DNA of 64,000 nt from Desulfosarcina alkanivorans (lineage in GTDB: Bacteria > Desulfobacterota > Desulfobacteria > Desulfobacterales > Desulfosarcinaceae), in assembly GCF_009688945.1 (NCBI RefSeq), contig NZ_AP021874.1, positions 372,001 to 436,000 on the forward strand, given 5' to 3'. Shown here piece by piece: positions 39,407 through 46,657 of the stretch. The notes under the pieces are model-generated. The model made no database searches, was not told where the DNA came from, and saw nothing but the letters and a program-made list of their open reading frames with translations. A program made the translations under genes and the position numbers. How positions within the stretch are numbered: position 1 is the first letter of the stretch; each line of letters begins with the position of its first letter.

Positions 39407-40177
39407 TTACTGTTGAGGTTTCGCCGCCGCACTCGCGGTCGGCTCCGGCTTCGGCCGGGCGGCACTCGCCGCAGCTCCGGTTGCCGTGTTGTTGAACGCT
39501 TTCACGAAGCTCGAAAAATCGAGGGGGATGACTTCGGGGAGTCGGCCGGTGCGGTCACCGGCGTCGTAGTTGGGACTGGGCTTGGTGCGCATCACGCGCT
39601 GCCATACCGGCTTGCCGTCCTCGCCGGTTTTCATGTCCAGGTCGCAGAACAGGATCAGGTCCACCAGACCGGTGACCAGCTTCCGCGCCTTTTCCGGCAG
39701 CGTCGGCACGATGCGGGTGTGTTTGCCGGTCCGGGTCTCAATGTCCCGCTCCTGGGAGTGGGAGATCAGGATTAGCCCGTAGGGCAGGAAGGCGAGCTTG
39801 TTGATGACGCGCTGGAACTCGTTGTTGATCAGCGCGTAGCCCTTGCCGTAGCCCAGGTCGGATTCGTGCTCGATCTTGAATTTCTTGCAGACGTAGTCCG
39901 AGCACATCTTGTAGGCGTTATCCACCGTGTCGACGACGATGGTCTTGAACTCGTGCTTGCCCTCGGCGATTTCGGCGCAAGCCTGCAAGAGGTCGTCCCA
40001 GCAGGTGATCGGGGTCTGGAACACCTCCAGGGCGTTCAGACCCGGCTCGGTCGCCAGGAACAGTGCGTCATCGGCCTTGGAGCACCAGGTGCTCTTGCCG
40101 ATCTTGCTCGGGCCGTACACCAGGGCGGTGAGATCCGAGAGCGTGTGTTTGGGTTTGCTTTTGGTCTTGGGAAGCAT
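39407..40177 (-). CDS. Sak4-like RecA-superfamily ATPase (AAA_24 type)
   Basis: The 256-residue protein has Walker A GPSKIGKST (22-30), a FKTIVVDTVDNAYKM Walker B strand and YGLILISHSQERDIE, as in Sak4-type phage ATPases that help single-strand annealing. The C-terminal ~45 residues are Ala/Pro-rich and disordered. AAGGAG lies eight bases before the ATG. Together with the SSB-like protein and PD-(D/E)XK nuclease it forms a typical phage recombination cassette. Confidence 0.85.
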   Translation of the reverse strand: MLPKTKSKPKHTLSDLTALVYGPSKIGKSTWCSKADDALFLATEPGLNALEVFQTPITCWDDLLQACAEIAEGKHEFKTIVVDTVDNAYKMCSDYVCKKFKIEHESDLGYGKGYALINNEFQRVINKLAFLPYGLILISHSQERDIETRTGKHTRIVPTLPEKARKLVTGLVDLILFCDLDMKTGEDGKPVWQRVMRTKPSPNYDAGDRTGRLPEVIPLDFSSFVKAFNNTATGAAASAARPKPEPTASAAAKPQQ

Positions 40178-40203
40178 GGCTTCGTCTCCTTATGGTTGGG
40201 ATT

Positions 40204-41220
40204 TCAGAACACCGGAGCGGCGTCTTCACCGGCTCCGTCCCGCAGCTCTTCGTGCGGGGCGATCCGTTGGAAATGGTTTTCGATGACGTTGGGGTTGCCG
40301 CCCGAGCGGCAGAGCTGGAAGTAGGCGCAGGGCCTTCCGTACTGGAAGCAGTAGCTGGTGTTGCGGTAGAAGATGTCGCGCCGACGGGCGTCGAGCATGG
40401 CCTTGGAGAGTTCCCACAGCTCCGCCCGCAGTTCCTCGAACTGGTCGTGGGAGATGTAGAGCACCTCGCGATGAAACATGCCCGGCTCGAGGTACTTCTC
40501 CTGGAGCCGTTGCTGGAAGGTTTCGTCGTCCTCCGGCAGCTTGCGCTTGGCGCTGCTCTTGCCGGTTTTCGACTTGGCGATCAGCTCCGCCCGGCGGGTC
40601 TCGAATTCGGCTTCGGTCTCACCCTTGCCCTGACGCAACTTGGCCTTGACCAGGACGTTGTAGATGATGCCGCTGACCGTGATGCCGAGGGTCTGCTCCA
40701 GGTACCAGGCGTAGAGGATGATCTGGAAATCGGTCCACAGCCGCTCCAGGTAGCTGGCGTCGATCTGCGAGGCGGTTTTGTGTTCCAGTAGGAAATACTG
40801 GCCATCCTGACGGACGATGCCGTCCACCTTCCCGGCGAGAATGAAACTGCGCGAGGTCGCCCCGGTCGCCGGGTTGACGATGGGACCTTCGAAGGTTTTC
40901 TCGAGCGCGACGACCTCGAACTCTTCGGCCGGGTAGTGTTCCGCATAGGCGCTCATCATGGCCCGGGCGAGATGCCAGTCGGCCTGTTGATGGTCGTCCT
41001 GCGCCCGGTTCGGATAGGTCCGGTCGATGTGGTCGAGGACCTTGGCCAGATTCCGCTCGCCGTGCCAGCACTCCAGGCAGTCGTGGATGACCGAGCCGAA
41101 GGCCAGATTGGGGTCGCGCTCGAGCGGCACCAGCTCGTCGATGTAGCGCCACTTGCAGGCCATGCGGCAGTTGCGGAACAGCCGCCACATGGAATAGGTG
41201 GTGGTCATCAGCTCGCTCAT
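40204..41220 (-). CDS. PD-(D/E)XK exonuclease with Fe-S type cysteines
   Basis: The 338-residue protein has the RecB/Cas4-like nuclease layout: TYSMWRLFRNCRMACKWRY, GSVIHDCLECWHG, KVDGIVRQDGQYFLLEHKT (Asp...Glu-x-Lys) and a QxxxY-type helix (TDFQIILYAWYLEQTL). The C-terminus has CFQYGRPCAYFQLC. Together with an N-terminal Cys this could form an iron-sulfur cluster, as in AddB and Cas4. It would resect DNA ends for annealing by the Sak4-like ATPase. The ATG at 41220 overlaps the upstream stop. Confidence 0.87.
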   Translation of the reverse strand: MSELMTTTYSMWRLFRNCRMACKWRYIDELVPLERDPNLAFGSVIHDCLECWHGERNLAKVLDHIDRTYPNRAQDDHQQADWHLARAMMSAYAEHYPAEEFEVVALEKTFEGPIVNPATGATSRSFILAGKVDGIVRQDGQYFLLEHKTASQIDASYLERLWTDFQIILYAWYLEQTLGITVSGIIYNVLVKAKLRQGKGETEAEFETRRAELIAKSKTGKSSAKRKLPEDDETFQQRLQEKYLEPGMFHREVLYISHDQFEELRAELWELSKAMLDARRRDIFYRNTSYCFQYGRPCAYFQLCRSGGNPNVIENHFQRIAPHEELRDGAGEDAAPVF

Positions 41221-41552
41221 ACCGCCACCCCCGCTTCGGCGGCGGGCGCTGCGCGATGCTTGGAGGCACAGGCGCAACCCGACGGCTGGGTACGTTCGAT
41301 CAGGACCGAGCGTTCGCCGTATTCCTTGGTGGCGAAGCCGGTGAAAATGCGGGCGAGGTCGCTGCCGACATCGGTGGAGGCGTCGATCACGCAGGTGCGT
41401 CGGGCCTTGTCCAGATTGAACCGGCTCTCCATCCGCACACGGGAACGGCCATGCAGGCTTTCGACGGCCAGCATCGCCAGCATGAAAGTGTCTTCCAGTT
41501 CCTGGGCCGGGACCGACTCGTCAAAACGGTACTTGTAGGTGTCGTGAGTCAT
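41217..41552 (-). CDS. Unrecognised phage early protein
   Basis: The 111-residue protein has a central region (AQELEDTFMLAMLAVESLHGRSRVRMESRFNLDKARRTCVIDASTDVGSDLARIFTGFATKEYGERS) with a C-terminal Cys/His/Ala tail (CACASKHRAAPAAE). Similar small proteins accompany Sak4-like cassettes, but I cannot name a family. ATG 41552 follows GAGGAG. It is the first gene after promoter-like element copy 7 and so would head the whole replication block. Confidence 0.65.
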   Translation of the reverse strand: MTHDTYKYRFDESVPAQELEDTFMLAMLAVESLHGRSRVRMESRFNLDKARRTCVIDASTDVGSDLARIFTGFATKEYGERSVLIERTQPSGCACASKHRAAPAAEAGVAV

Positions 41553-41622
41553 GGTTGAACTCCTCTTTTGTTCAGGTTCTGATTTCCGAGGCCCCGGATA
41601 GCCGCACCATGCGGCACGGTGC

Positions 41623-41653
41623 TTACTTACCGGAGGCGGAGCCGATGCGTCGG
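41623..41653 (-). promoter_or_regulatory. 31-bp promoter-like element, copy 7
   Basis: The minus strand reads CCGAC-N15-CCGGTAAGTAA, starting three bases after the stop of the sigma-like gene and lying 71 bases upstream of the ATG at 41552. Genes from 41552 to 32948 have overlaps or short gaps and may form one unit behind it. Confidence 0.75.
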
Positions 41654-41656
41654 AGA

Positions 41657-42241
41657 TCACAGGTAGTCCGTCAGGCCAGCCTCGATGAACGCCTCCCGCA
41701 GCTTGCTCAGCCGGTCGTAGAGGGTGGTTCTAGGAATGCCCATTTCCCGGGCGATTTCGGCCATGGTGCTGTCGTGTAGGCGCACGCACAGATCCCGGAG
41801 ATCCTCCGGTAGCGAGGCGATGGCCCGGTCGAGATCCATGCGGATCTCATGGGTGAGACGCTCCCTTGTCTCGCGGGGGCCGCTTCCCAGAGAGCCTTCG
41901 CTGTCCAGGAAGTCGATCCGCTCGGTGGTGTCGCCTTCGCCGTTGTCGAGGGGTTCGTTGAGTGAGGTTTGGCAGAGCCGCCAGTCCCGGCATTGGGCGA
42001 ACCGGGCCTCCAAAATAGTGGAGATGTGACGTTCGACGATCCGGGCCATGAAGGTGGTCTTCTTGGCCTTGGCGGGATTGAAATGCCGCATCCGCTGCAG
42101 CAGATCGATCATCAGTTCCTGTTCGAGGTCGGGTCTGTCGTCCTCGGTGAATCCGGCCTTGCCTACGAGTTGACGTGCTTTGTGCCGAATGAGGTCGGCG
42201 GCATACTTGTCGATGCCGTCGTAAGAATTTTGTGAAACCAT
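41657..42241 (-). CDS. Phage-encoded sigma-70 family factor
   Basis: The 194-residue protein has a region 2-like segment (DLEQELMIDLLQRMRHFNPAKAKKTTFMARIVERHISTILEAR) and a region 4-like C-terminus (DRAIASLPEDLRDLCVRLHDSTMAEIAREMGIPRTTLYDRLSKLREAF). The middle is acidic. It lacks region 1.1, like ECF-type and phage sigma factors. It probably redirects host RNA polymerase to phage promoters; the nine-copy element is the obvious target, since copy 7 begins right after its stop. No copy lies in front of it, so it would be expressed first. The start is ATG 42241 with GAGGAGG at ideal distance, but that ribosome site is inside a perfect hairpin. Confidence 0.8.
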   Translation of the reverse strand: MVSQNSYDGIDKYAADLIRHKARQLVGKAGFTEDDRPDLEQELMIDLLQRMRHFNPAKAKKTTFMARIVERHISTILEARFAQCRDWRLCQTSLNEPLDNGEGDTTERIDFLDSEGSLGSGPRETRERLTHEIRMDLDRAIASLPEDLRDLCVRLHDSTMAEIAREMGIPRTTLYDRLSKLREAFIEAGLTDYL

Positions 42242-42246
42242 CGGGG

Positions 42247-42265
42247 CCTCCTCGGAGCGAGGAGG
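42247..42265 (-). promoter_or_regulatory. Hairpin sequestering the sigma-factor ribosome binding site
   Basis: On the minus strand CCTCCTCG-CTC-CGAGGAGG forms a perfect 8-bp stem whose 3' arm is the GAGGAGG ribosome site, five bases before the ATG at 42241. In mRNA it would block translation unless melted or opposed. Confidence 0.7.
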
Positions 42266-42273
42266 AGGTCCGC

Positions 42274-42374
42274 GTGGGTGTCGGCACGGGCCAGATCACA
42301 GGACAAAGCTGTCGCGTGGGCGAAGGGGTCGCAGGTACGCCGCCAATTGCCGTATTCGGCTCGGCGACACCCAC
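42274..42374. repeat. 10-bp inverted repeat in the sigma-factor leader
   Basis: GTGGGTGTCG at 42274-42283 is exactly complementary to CGACACCCAC at 42365-42374. With 81 bases between the arms, this could be a long leader stem upstream of the hairpin or a pair of binding sites. The segment between encodes no credible gene. Confidence 0.5.
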
Positions 42375-42436
42375 AACAGCCTCCGCCATGCGTCCAGCTT
42401 GTTGTCCAGTGTCTAAGGGTTCAGGTCGTTACATGT

Positions 42437-42763
42437 TCAGGCTGCCCGTTCCTCGATGCGCATCAGAAACGGGAGACCGTGCTTGATCTCGAGCAGGCAG
42501 ACTTTTCCGCTGCCCATCTGCGCGAGGTGCTCCAGTAGCGCCACGACCTCTTGCTTGAGGATGAAGTCATCTTGGTCGCGCTCGGGCCGGGGACCGCTCT
42601 GTCCAGCCAGCTTGATCTCGCGCTCGATGACCGTGTCAGGGGTGAGTTCCGGCTCGCCGTCGCGGACCGGAATGTTGGTGATGCGGCCGAAGTTGATGTC
42701 CTGCATCAACTCGATGAGTCGCCGCTTCGGTGGGGTGAGGTGTGCTTTGTTGACTTGTGCCAC
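42437..42763 (-). CDS. Unrecognised conserved-looking phage protein
   Basis: The 108-residue protein (PPKRRLIELMQDINFGRITNIPVRDGEPELTPDTVIEREIKLAGQSGPRPERDQDDFILKQEVVALLEHLAQMGSGKVCLLEIKHGLPFLMRIEE) begins at GTG 42763 with AAGGAG seven bases upstream. Its first half resembles small proteins that precede regulator genes in Mu-like prophages, but no function is known to me. It lies just past the cargo-operon terminator, so it needs its own promoter, which I did not find. Confidence 0.65.
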   Translation of the reverse strand: MAQVNKAHLTPPKRRLIELMQDINFGRITNIPVRDGEPELTPDTVIEREIKLAGQSGPRPERDQDDFILKQEVVALLEHLAQMGSGKVCLLEIKHGLPFLMRIEERAA

Positions 42764-42822
42764 TGCCAGTCTCCTTGTTCGGAAGTTCTGGCACGCCCGG
42801 TGGCCAACCCTGTGCTGACCAA

Positions 42823-42872
42823 TAAAAAACGCCGGATCGCGCCTTCATTGGGGAAGGCGCTACATCCGGCGT
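42823..42872 (-). terminator. Strong nested-hairpin terminator of the QueC-like operon
   Basis: Outer arms of nine bases (42829-42837 and 42864-42872) and inner arms of eight (42839-42846 and 42853-42860) are perfectly complementary. On the minus strand the stem is followed by TTTTTTATTGG. It separates the cargo operon from the phage early genes. Confidence 0.85.
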
Positions 42873-42936
42873 CGCAATGGCTACATTTGGCGTAGCGGAA
42901 ATATTTTTTAGTTTTTTCTTCCTGGGTGGCCCCGGG

Positions 42937-45039
42937 TCACTCGTTGACTATCGGGCGGACCTCCCAAACGATCTCCTCTTCGGTCCGGTAGACCGGTTCG
43001 TTGCCGCACTTGATGGACTCCTTCAGGTGGGCGGCCAGCGGCTTGTCATACTTTTCCAGATACGTGATGGCCCGGTTCACGGCACTCCGGAAGGCGTCGC
43101 GGATGTTCTTCCGCTTGTCGTTGGATTTCCGGAGTTTGCCACCCAGACCAACCGCCTCGTTGATTGCGGCGGTGATCTGGGTCATTTCGTTCTCGAGCCG
43201 CTGGATTTCGGCATCGTTGTTTTCTGCCCGGGCTTCTTCAATTTCCCGAAGAAGCTCGTGAGCCGTCTCCCGGTATTGCTCGACGGCCTTGCGGTCGGCA
43301 ACGAAGCCGGTATCACCCAACGGAACCCCCTGGGTGACCTGAAAACCTTCATCGGTCTCATTGGAGTTCAGGACCGCGTTGCAGCTATCGATGGCGAACC
43401 CGCAGACGATCTCGTAGACCGAGGTTTCCTTGTTCGGCCTTGCCAGGAGGAAATTGATGTACTCGGCCCCTTTATCAACACCCGTCACAAGCACTTCGGC
43501 GTTGCCGTTAAAGCGTGCCGCCCAGACACCCCCGCGCTTCCTGAAGTAGTTGTCCGGCTGCTTCTGCTCAACCGGAATGGCGGGGACGGAGATTACCGAT
43601 CCCGATTCATAGACCGTCCTGAGTAGGCAGTCTCCCGGCAAGGTGCGTTGGCGGATGGCGGTGATGTTGCGGCCAACCATTGTGTCCATTGCATCGCAGA
43701 CCTCCTTGGCGTGGCGCTTGTAAAGGTCATAGACCTTCTGGGCCACTTTTCCGGAGTTCCCATTAAGGTAGCGGAAGACCCGACTGACCTCGCTGAATCG
43801 GGCGATAAACTGGGTGATGTCGTCCTGCTCGCGTACCTGATTGGCACGCTCCAGGTACGCGGCTGTCATGATCTTGTCCTCGTCCTTGCTTCGGCTTTGG
43901 GTGAAGATGTCGGCTTTATAGGCTTCCACTGGGTCATATTGATCGGCTTTTGCCGCAATCATGGCAAAACGCCTGTCGATACACTGGGAACACGTTCCGC
44001 AATGCGTATGTTGATTGGTCATCTCCCAGGTATGGGTGCAGGTGGTCGATGCCGCGATCATGTCCTGGCATCCTGCCTTGGTGATCACCTCGATGACACC
44101 GGCCTTGGTTTTCCAGATGTAGGGATTCTCAATCGTGAACGGTTCGCCAGCCACCAGGCTGATGATTTCCTGAAAACCTCGGATCACCCTGGGGTGGGTG
44201 GTGCGTGTTGCCCGGCCGCCGACTACCTGAGCGCAGACCGGCAGATTCAAACTGATGACCCCGTTTTCGTAAAAACGGACGCTTTTCAGATTGAGCATTT
44301 TTGCGATGGTCGCCCCGATAGACACATAGAGGAAGGATCGGCTGCGCTGGGTGTACTCGTAGTTCAGCCCCTTGTTCTTGTTGACCCGGACGCCGATGTG
44401 TAGCGGGGCGTTTTCCCCAGCCTTGTCGGCAATCATCTTTTCCAGTCGCCGGTGGCGCGTGTTGAGCTTCGGTGTCGACTTGTGGGTAACAAGGACGACC
44501 TTGTGTTTTTCATTCAGAACTTCATCGATGGCTCCCGCCAGCGAGTCCAGCCCACCTGAAAACATCACTACCTGTTCCGGATAGCCGAAGAGCCGTCCGT
44601 CATCATCAAATTTCAGATATCCCTGGAATGCCTGAGCCTCTTTCAGTTTGACGAACTCGAAGTGATAGTTGTCGTCAGACAAGAAACCAAGCGTGGAGCG
44701 CAGCGCCTGGTGGATATCGTCTCCGTTCCAAAAATCTGGCTTCCGCACCGGGATGATGAAGTGCAGATCCCTGCGCCAGCCATGGCCAAAAGAATCGACG
44801 TCGTCGGCCCCTCGTGGGATGGCCTGATCGGCACTGTAAACGTAGGTGGCGATTTCGAGCAGGTCCTGGAAAGAATCAGGCACGTCCTTGCTCATCTTTT
44901 TGTGGATGTCTTCAATGCGTAGGGTGATCTTGTCCGGCCCATCCTTGCCCCAAAGGCGCAGGCGCAGATCACGGTCAGGATTTTCTTCAATCCCATCGGT
45001 CGGTGCGTTCCCACAGATGATATATCGTTTATCTTGCAT
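42937..45039 (-). CDS. QueC/QatC-like PP-loop enzyme with C-terminal extension
   Basis: The 700-residue protein has an N-terminal ~155-residue region (DLLEIATYVYSADQAIPRG, then RRDLHFIIPVRKPDFWNG) like that of QatC defence proteins. A QueC-type PP-loop domain follows: SGGLDS at 161-166 and a zinc motif of Cys334, Cys347, Cys350 and Cys353 (CGTCSQCIDRR). QueC makes 7-cyano-7-deazaguanine; defence relatives may modify other targets. After residue ~480 comes a beta-rich part, a coiled coil (~590-635) and a terminal helical domain (RSAVNRAITYLEKYDKPLAAHLKESIKCG). It is the last gene of a three-gene operon. QatA and QatD partners are absent, so this is not a standard Qat system. Confidence 0.8.
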   Translation of the reverse strand: MQDKRYIICGNAPTDGIEENPDRDLRLRLWGKDGPDKITLRIEDIHKKMSKDVPDSFQDLLEIATYVYSADQAIPRGADDVDSFGHGWRRDLHFIIPVRKPDFWNGDDIHQALRSTLGFLSDDNYHFEFVKLKEAQAFQGYLKFDDDGRLFGYPEQVVMFSGGLDSLAGAIDEVLNEKHKVVLVTHKSTPKLNTRHRRLEKMIADKAGENAPLHIGVRVNKNKGLNYEYTQRSRSFLYVSIGATIAKMLNLKSVRFYENGVISLNLPVCAQVVGGRATRTTHPRVIRGFQEIISLVAGEPFTIENPYIWKTKAGVIEVITKAGCQDMIAASTTCTHTWEMTNQHTHCGTCSQCIDRRFAMIAAKADQYDPVEAYKADIFTQSRSKDEDKIMTAAYLERANQVREQDDITQFIARFSEVSRVFRYLNGNSGKVAQKVYDLYKRHAKEVCDAMDTMVGRNITAIRQRTLPGDCLLRTVYESGSVISVPAIPVEQKQPDNYFRKRGGVWAARFNGNAEVLVTGVDKGAEYINFLLARPNKETSVYEIVCGFAIDSCNAVLNSNETDEGFQVTQGVPLGDTGFVADRKAVEQYRETAHELLREIEEARAENNDAEIQRLENEMTQITAAINEAVGLGGKLRKSNDKRKNIRDAFRSAVNRAITYLEKYDKPLAAHLKESIKCGNEPVYRTEEEIVWEVRPIVNE

Positions 45040-45817
45040 CGGCTCGCGCTCCTTCTTTTAGCTCGTCCTTCATCTTTTTCAGCGCGTAAGAGGCGAAGCC
45101 ATTGGAAGACTCCCTGGAGATGTCACCACCTTCTTCGTACCTGTGCTTCGAAAACCAATCTGCTGAAAACTGCTCGACGATCAGGGACGCCTCTTTACAG
45201 TGCGTGTTCAGAGCCTTCTCGAATTGTCCCATTTCATTCATGGTGGCAAAGCGCTGGCCCTCGCCCAGATGGGTAGCCAGCGTTTTTGAGAGGAAGTAGT
45301 TCATGCTCTCGTTGGTCAGCTTGGCGAAGAAAGTCCGCGACAGCTCTCCGAACTCCCGCTTTTTCCCGAGCGCTGCCAGTGCGGCCCGAACATCATCTGG
45401 CCCGGGGGCGAAGAGAGACGGCAGTTTTGGTGAGATGTGCTCTACCAGGGCTCCGACCAATGCACGCTGAGACATTTCACCGAGGTCGGATCGGCCACCG
45501 TTGGACTCCAATTTGTTATCCAGGGCCTCGGAGACTGCGGCTGCAAGATCGGGAAGAGATGTATCCTGCGGCAGGTTGACGCCGAGGGATTGGAGATGCT
45601 CGCCGAGGTTCTCCTTTTTTGCGGCAATGGCGAGTTGCGTCATCAACCAGACCGCCTCGGTGAACCCCTTATCGTTGAGCACGAAGGTGAATGCTTTATC
45701 GGCTGCCCGGATTGTTGCGTTTGCGATTTGGGACACGTCGGCACCGGCCGTGATCAGGCCGACCACCTCTTTCCATGCCCTCGACCTCGGAAGGCTTCCA
45801 AGTCTGACGTGCCCCAT
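45029..45817 (-). CDS. Unknown partner of the QueC-like enzyme
   Basis: The 262-residue protein matches no family I can name. It opens with GHVRLGSLPRSRAWKEVVGLITAGADVSQIANATIRAADKAF and is largely helical, with a conserved-looking LVGALVEHISPKLPSLFAPGPDDVRAAL centre and a C-terminal region (ESMNYFLSKTLATHLGEGQRF, then SADWFSKHRYEEGG). It overlaps the QueC-like gene by 11 bases, which implies balanced synthesis and probably a physical complex. It occupies the place QatB has in Qat operons, but I see no clear likeness to QatB. AAGGAG lies before ATG 45817. Confidence 0.72.
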   Translation of the reverse strand: MGHVRLGSLPRSRAWKEVVGLITAGADVSQIANATIRAADKAFTFVLNDKGFTEAVWLMTQLAIAAKKENLGEHLQSLGVNLPQDTSLPDLAAAVSEALDNKLESNGGRSDLGEMSQRALVGALVEHISPKLPSLFAPGPDDVRAALAALGKKREFGELSRTFFAKLTNESMNYFLSKTLATHLGEGQRFATMNEMGQFEKALNTHCKEASLIVEQFSADWFSKHRYEEGGDISRESSNGFASYALKKMKDELKEGARADAR

Positions 45818-45850
45818 GTCGATCTCCTTATTTTTCGCGACCCAGCATCG

Positions 45851-46084
45851 TTATTCGGGCCTCCTGATGACGACGATGCTTCGGGCCTTACGAGCTTCTT
45901 TCTTCAGATAGCCTTTCCGTACCAGTTGAGCGATCTGCTCGTGGGCGCTCGCGTGGCTGATACCAAGGACTTCCGACAATTCTTTCACCGTTGGCGGCAA
46001 CCCCTTTTCATCGATGATTTGGCAAATGACCCTCAGCGTGTTTGCTTGTGGGTCGGTTATTTCCGATACCTTTTTCTTTCCCAT
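45851..46084 (-). CDS. LexA-type winged-helix regulator without protease domain
   Basis: The 77-residue protein is the LexA DNA-binding domain alone: TDPQANTLRVICQIIDEKGLPPTVKELSEVLGISHASAHEQIAQLVRKGYLKKEARKARSI. It lacks the Ser/Lys autoprotease half, so it cannot be cleaved like LexA. It is the first gene of the operon with the unknown partner and QueC-like enzyme. A perfect palindrome lies inside the promoter spacer just upstream, which suggests that it represses its own operon. It could also control phage lysogeny genes; no separate CI-type repressor was seen. Confidence 0.82.
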   Translation of the reverse strand: MGKKKVSEITDPQANTLRVICQIIDEKGLPPTVKELSEVLGISHASAHEQIAQLVRKGYLKKEARKARSIVVIRRPE

Positions 46085-46140
46085 GGCGATTGCTCCGTGT
46101 CGTAGCCACTGAGCGGATTAAGCCCAATTTATGACCACAA

Positions 46141-46169
46141 AATATACGACCTGATGAACATCAGGTCAA
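46141..46169 (-). promoter_or_regulatory. Sigma-70 promoter with embedded operator palindrome
   Basis: On the minus strand TTGACC (46169-46164), 17 bases, then TATATT (46146-46141). ACCTGATG-TT-CATCAGGT (46166-46149), a perfect palindrome, overlaps the -35 and fills the spacer. Transcription would start ~50 bases before the LexA-type gene. Confidence 0.8.
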
Positions 46170-46197
46170 TCAAAAAAACAGGACTTGTCGTCTGATT

Positions 46198-46228
46198 CCG
46201 TCATCTTGCACGTCCCTCCGGTAGGTAA
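46198..46228 (+). promoter_or_regulatory. 31-bp promoter-like element, plus-strand copy
   Basis: The plus strand reads CCGTC-N15-CCGGTAGGTAA, one mismatch in each block and identical spacing. It points right, towards the small ORF at 46381 and the serine recombinase module, and is the only copy in this direction. Confidence 0.6.
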
Positions 46229-46380
46229 CGAACGCAAGTCCGGTTCAAGCCGGATGTAACCAGATAACCGACCAGAGGCGGAGCTGAGGCGGTTGTGGGT
46301 GCCATAGAACGCGCATCCCGACCGCCGCCGTTTTCTGGCATCCACGCCATCCAGCCCCCCGGTCCAACCGGAGGTGTTCG

Positions 46381-46623
46381 ATGTTGGATGTACAGGAAAT
46401 GAATGATGGGCCAGGGACGGATGACCTTGGCAAAAACGGCAAACCCGGCCGCCTGTCGGGTGAGGCGAGGCTCCAGTCAGCCGCCTCCATTCTGGCCACG
46501 GCGATCCTGCGCCGAATGGCAAAAAACGCCTGTGTGGGCAATGAGTTAGAGGTTTTCGAAGATTCTTCCCCTGTGCTCGGAGAAGGACTTGATTCATTGC
46601 CGGAACAGAGCATTCATTCATGA
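46381..46623 (+). CDS. Small protein upstream of DUF2924
   Basis: The 80-residue protein has a strong ribosome site (GGAGG, six bases before ATG 46381). The middle (GRLSGEARLQSAASILATAILRRMAKNA) is a likely helix; the rest is acidic and Gly-rich. Small ORFs of this kind commonly precede DUF2924 and serine recombinase genes in mobile elements. Function unknown; it may be a recombination directionality or accessory factor, which is speculative. Confidence 0.62.
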   Translation: MLDVQEMNDGPGTDDLGKNGKPGRLSGEARLQSAASILATAILRRMAKNACVGNELEVFEDSSPVLGEGLDSLPEQSIHS

Positions 46624-46657
46624 CAACTCGTCCGGAAACCAAAATAAGGAGTTGAAA

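Noticed and set aside
41657..42241. Terminase small subunit or plain HTH protein instead of a sigma factor
   Set aside because: Both region 2-like and region 4-like segments are present in the right order and spacing, which fits a sigma factor better.
42937..46084. Complete Qat defence system
   Set aside because: Only the QueC/QatC-like protein is recognisable; ATPase QatA and TatD-like QatD are not in the window, and the partner does not clearly match QatB.
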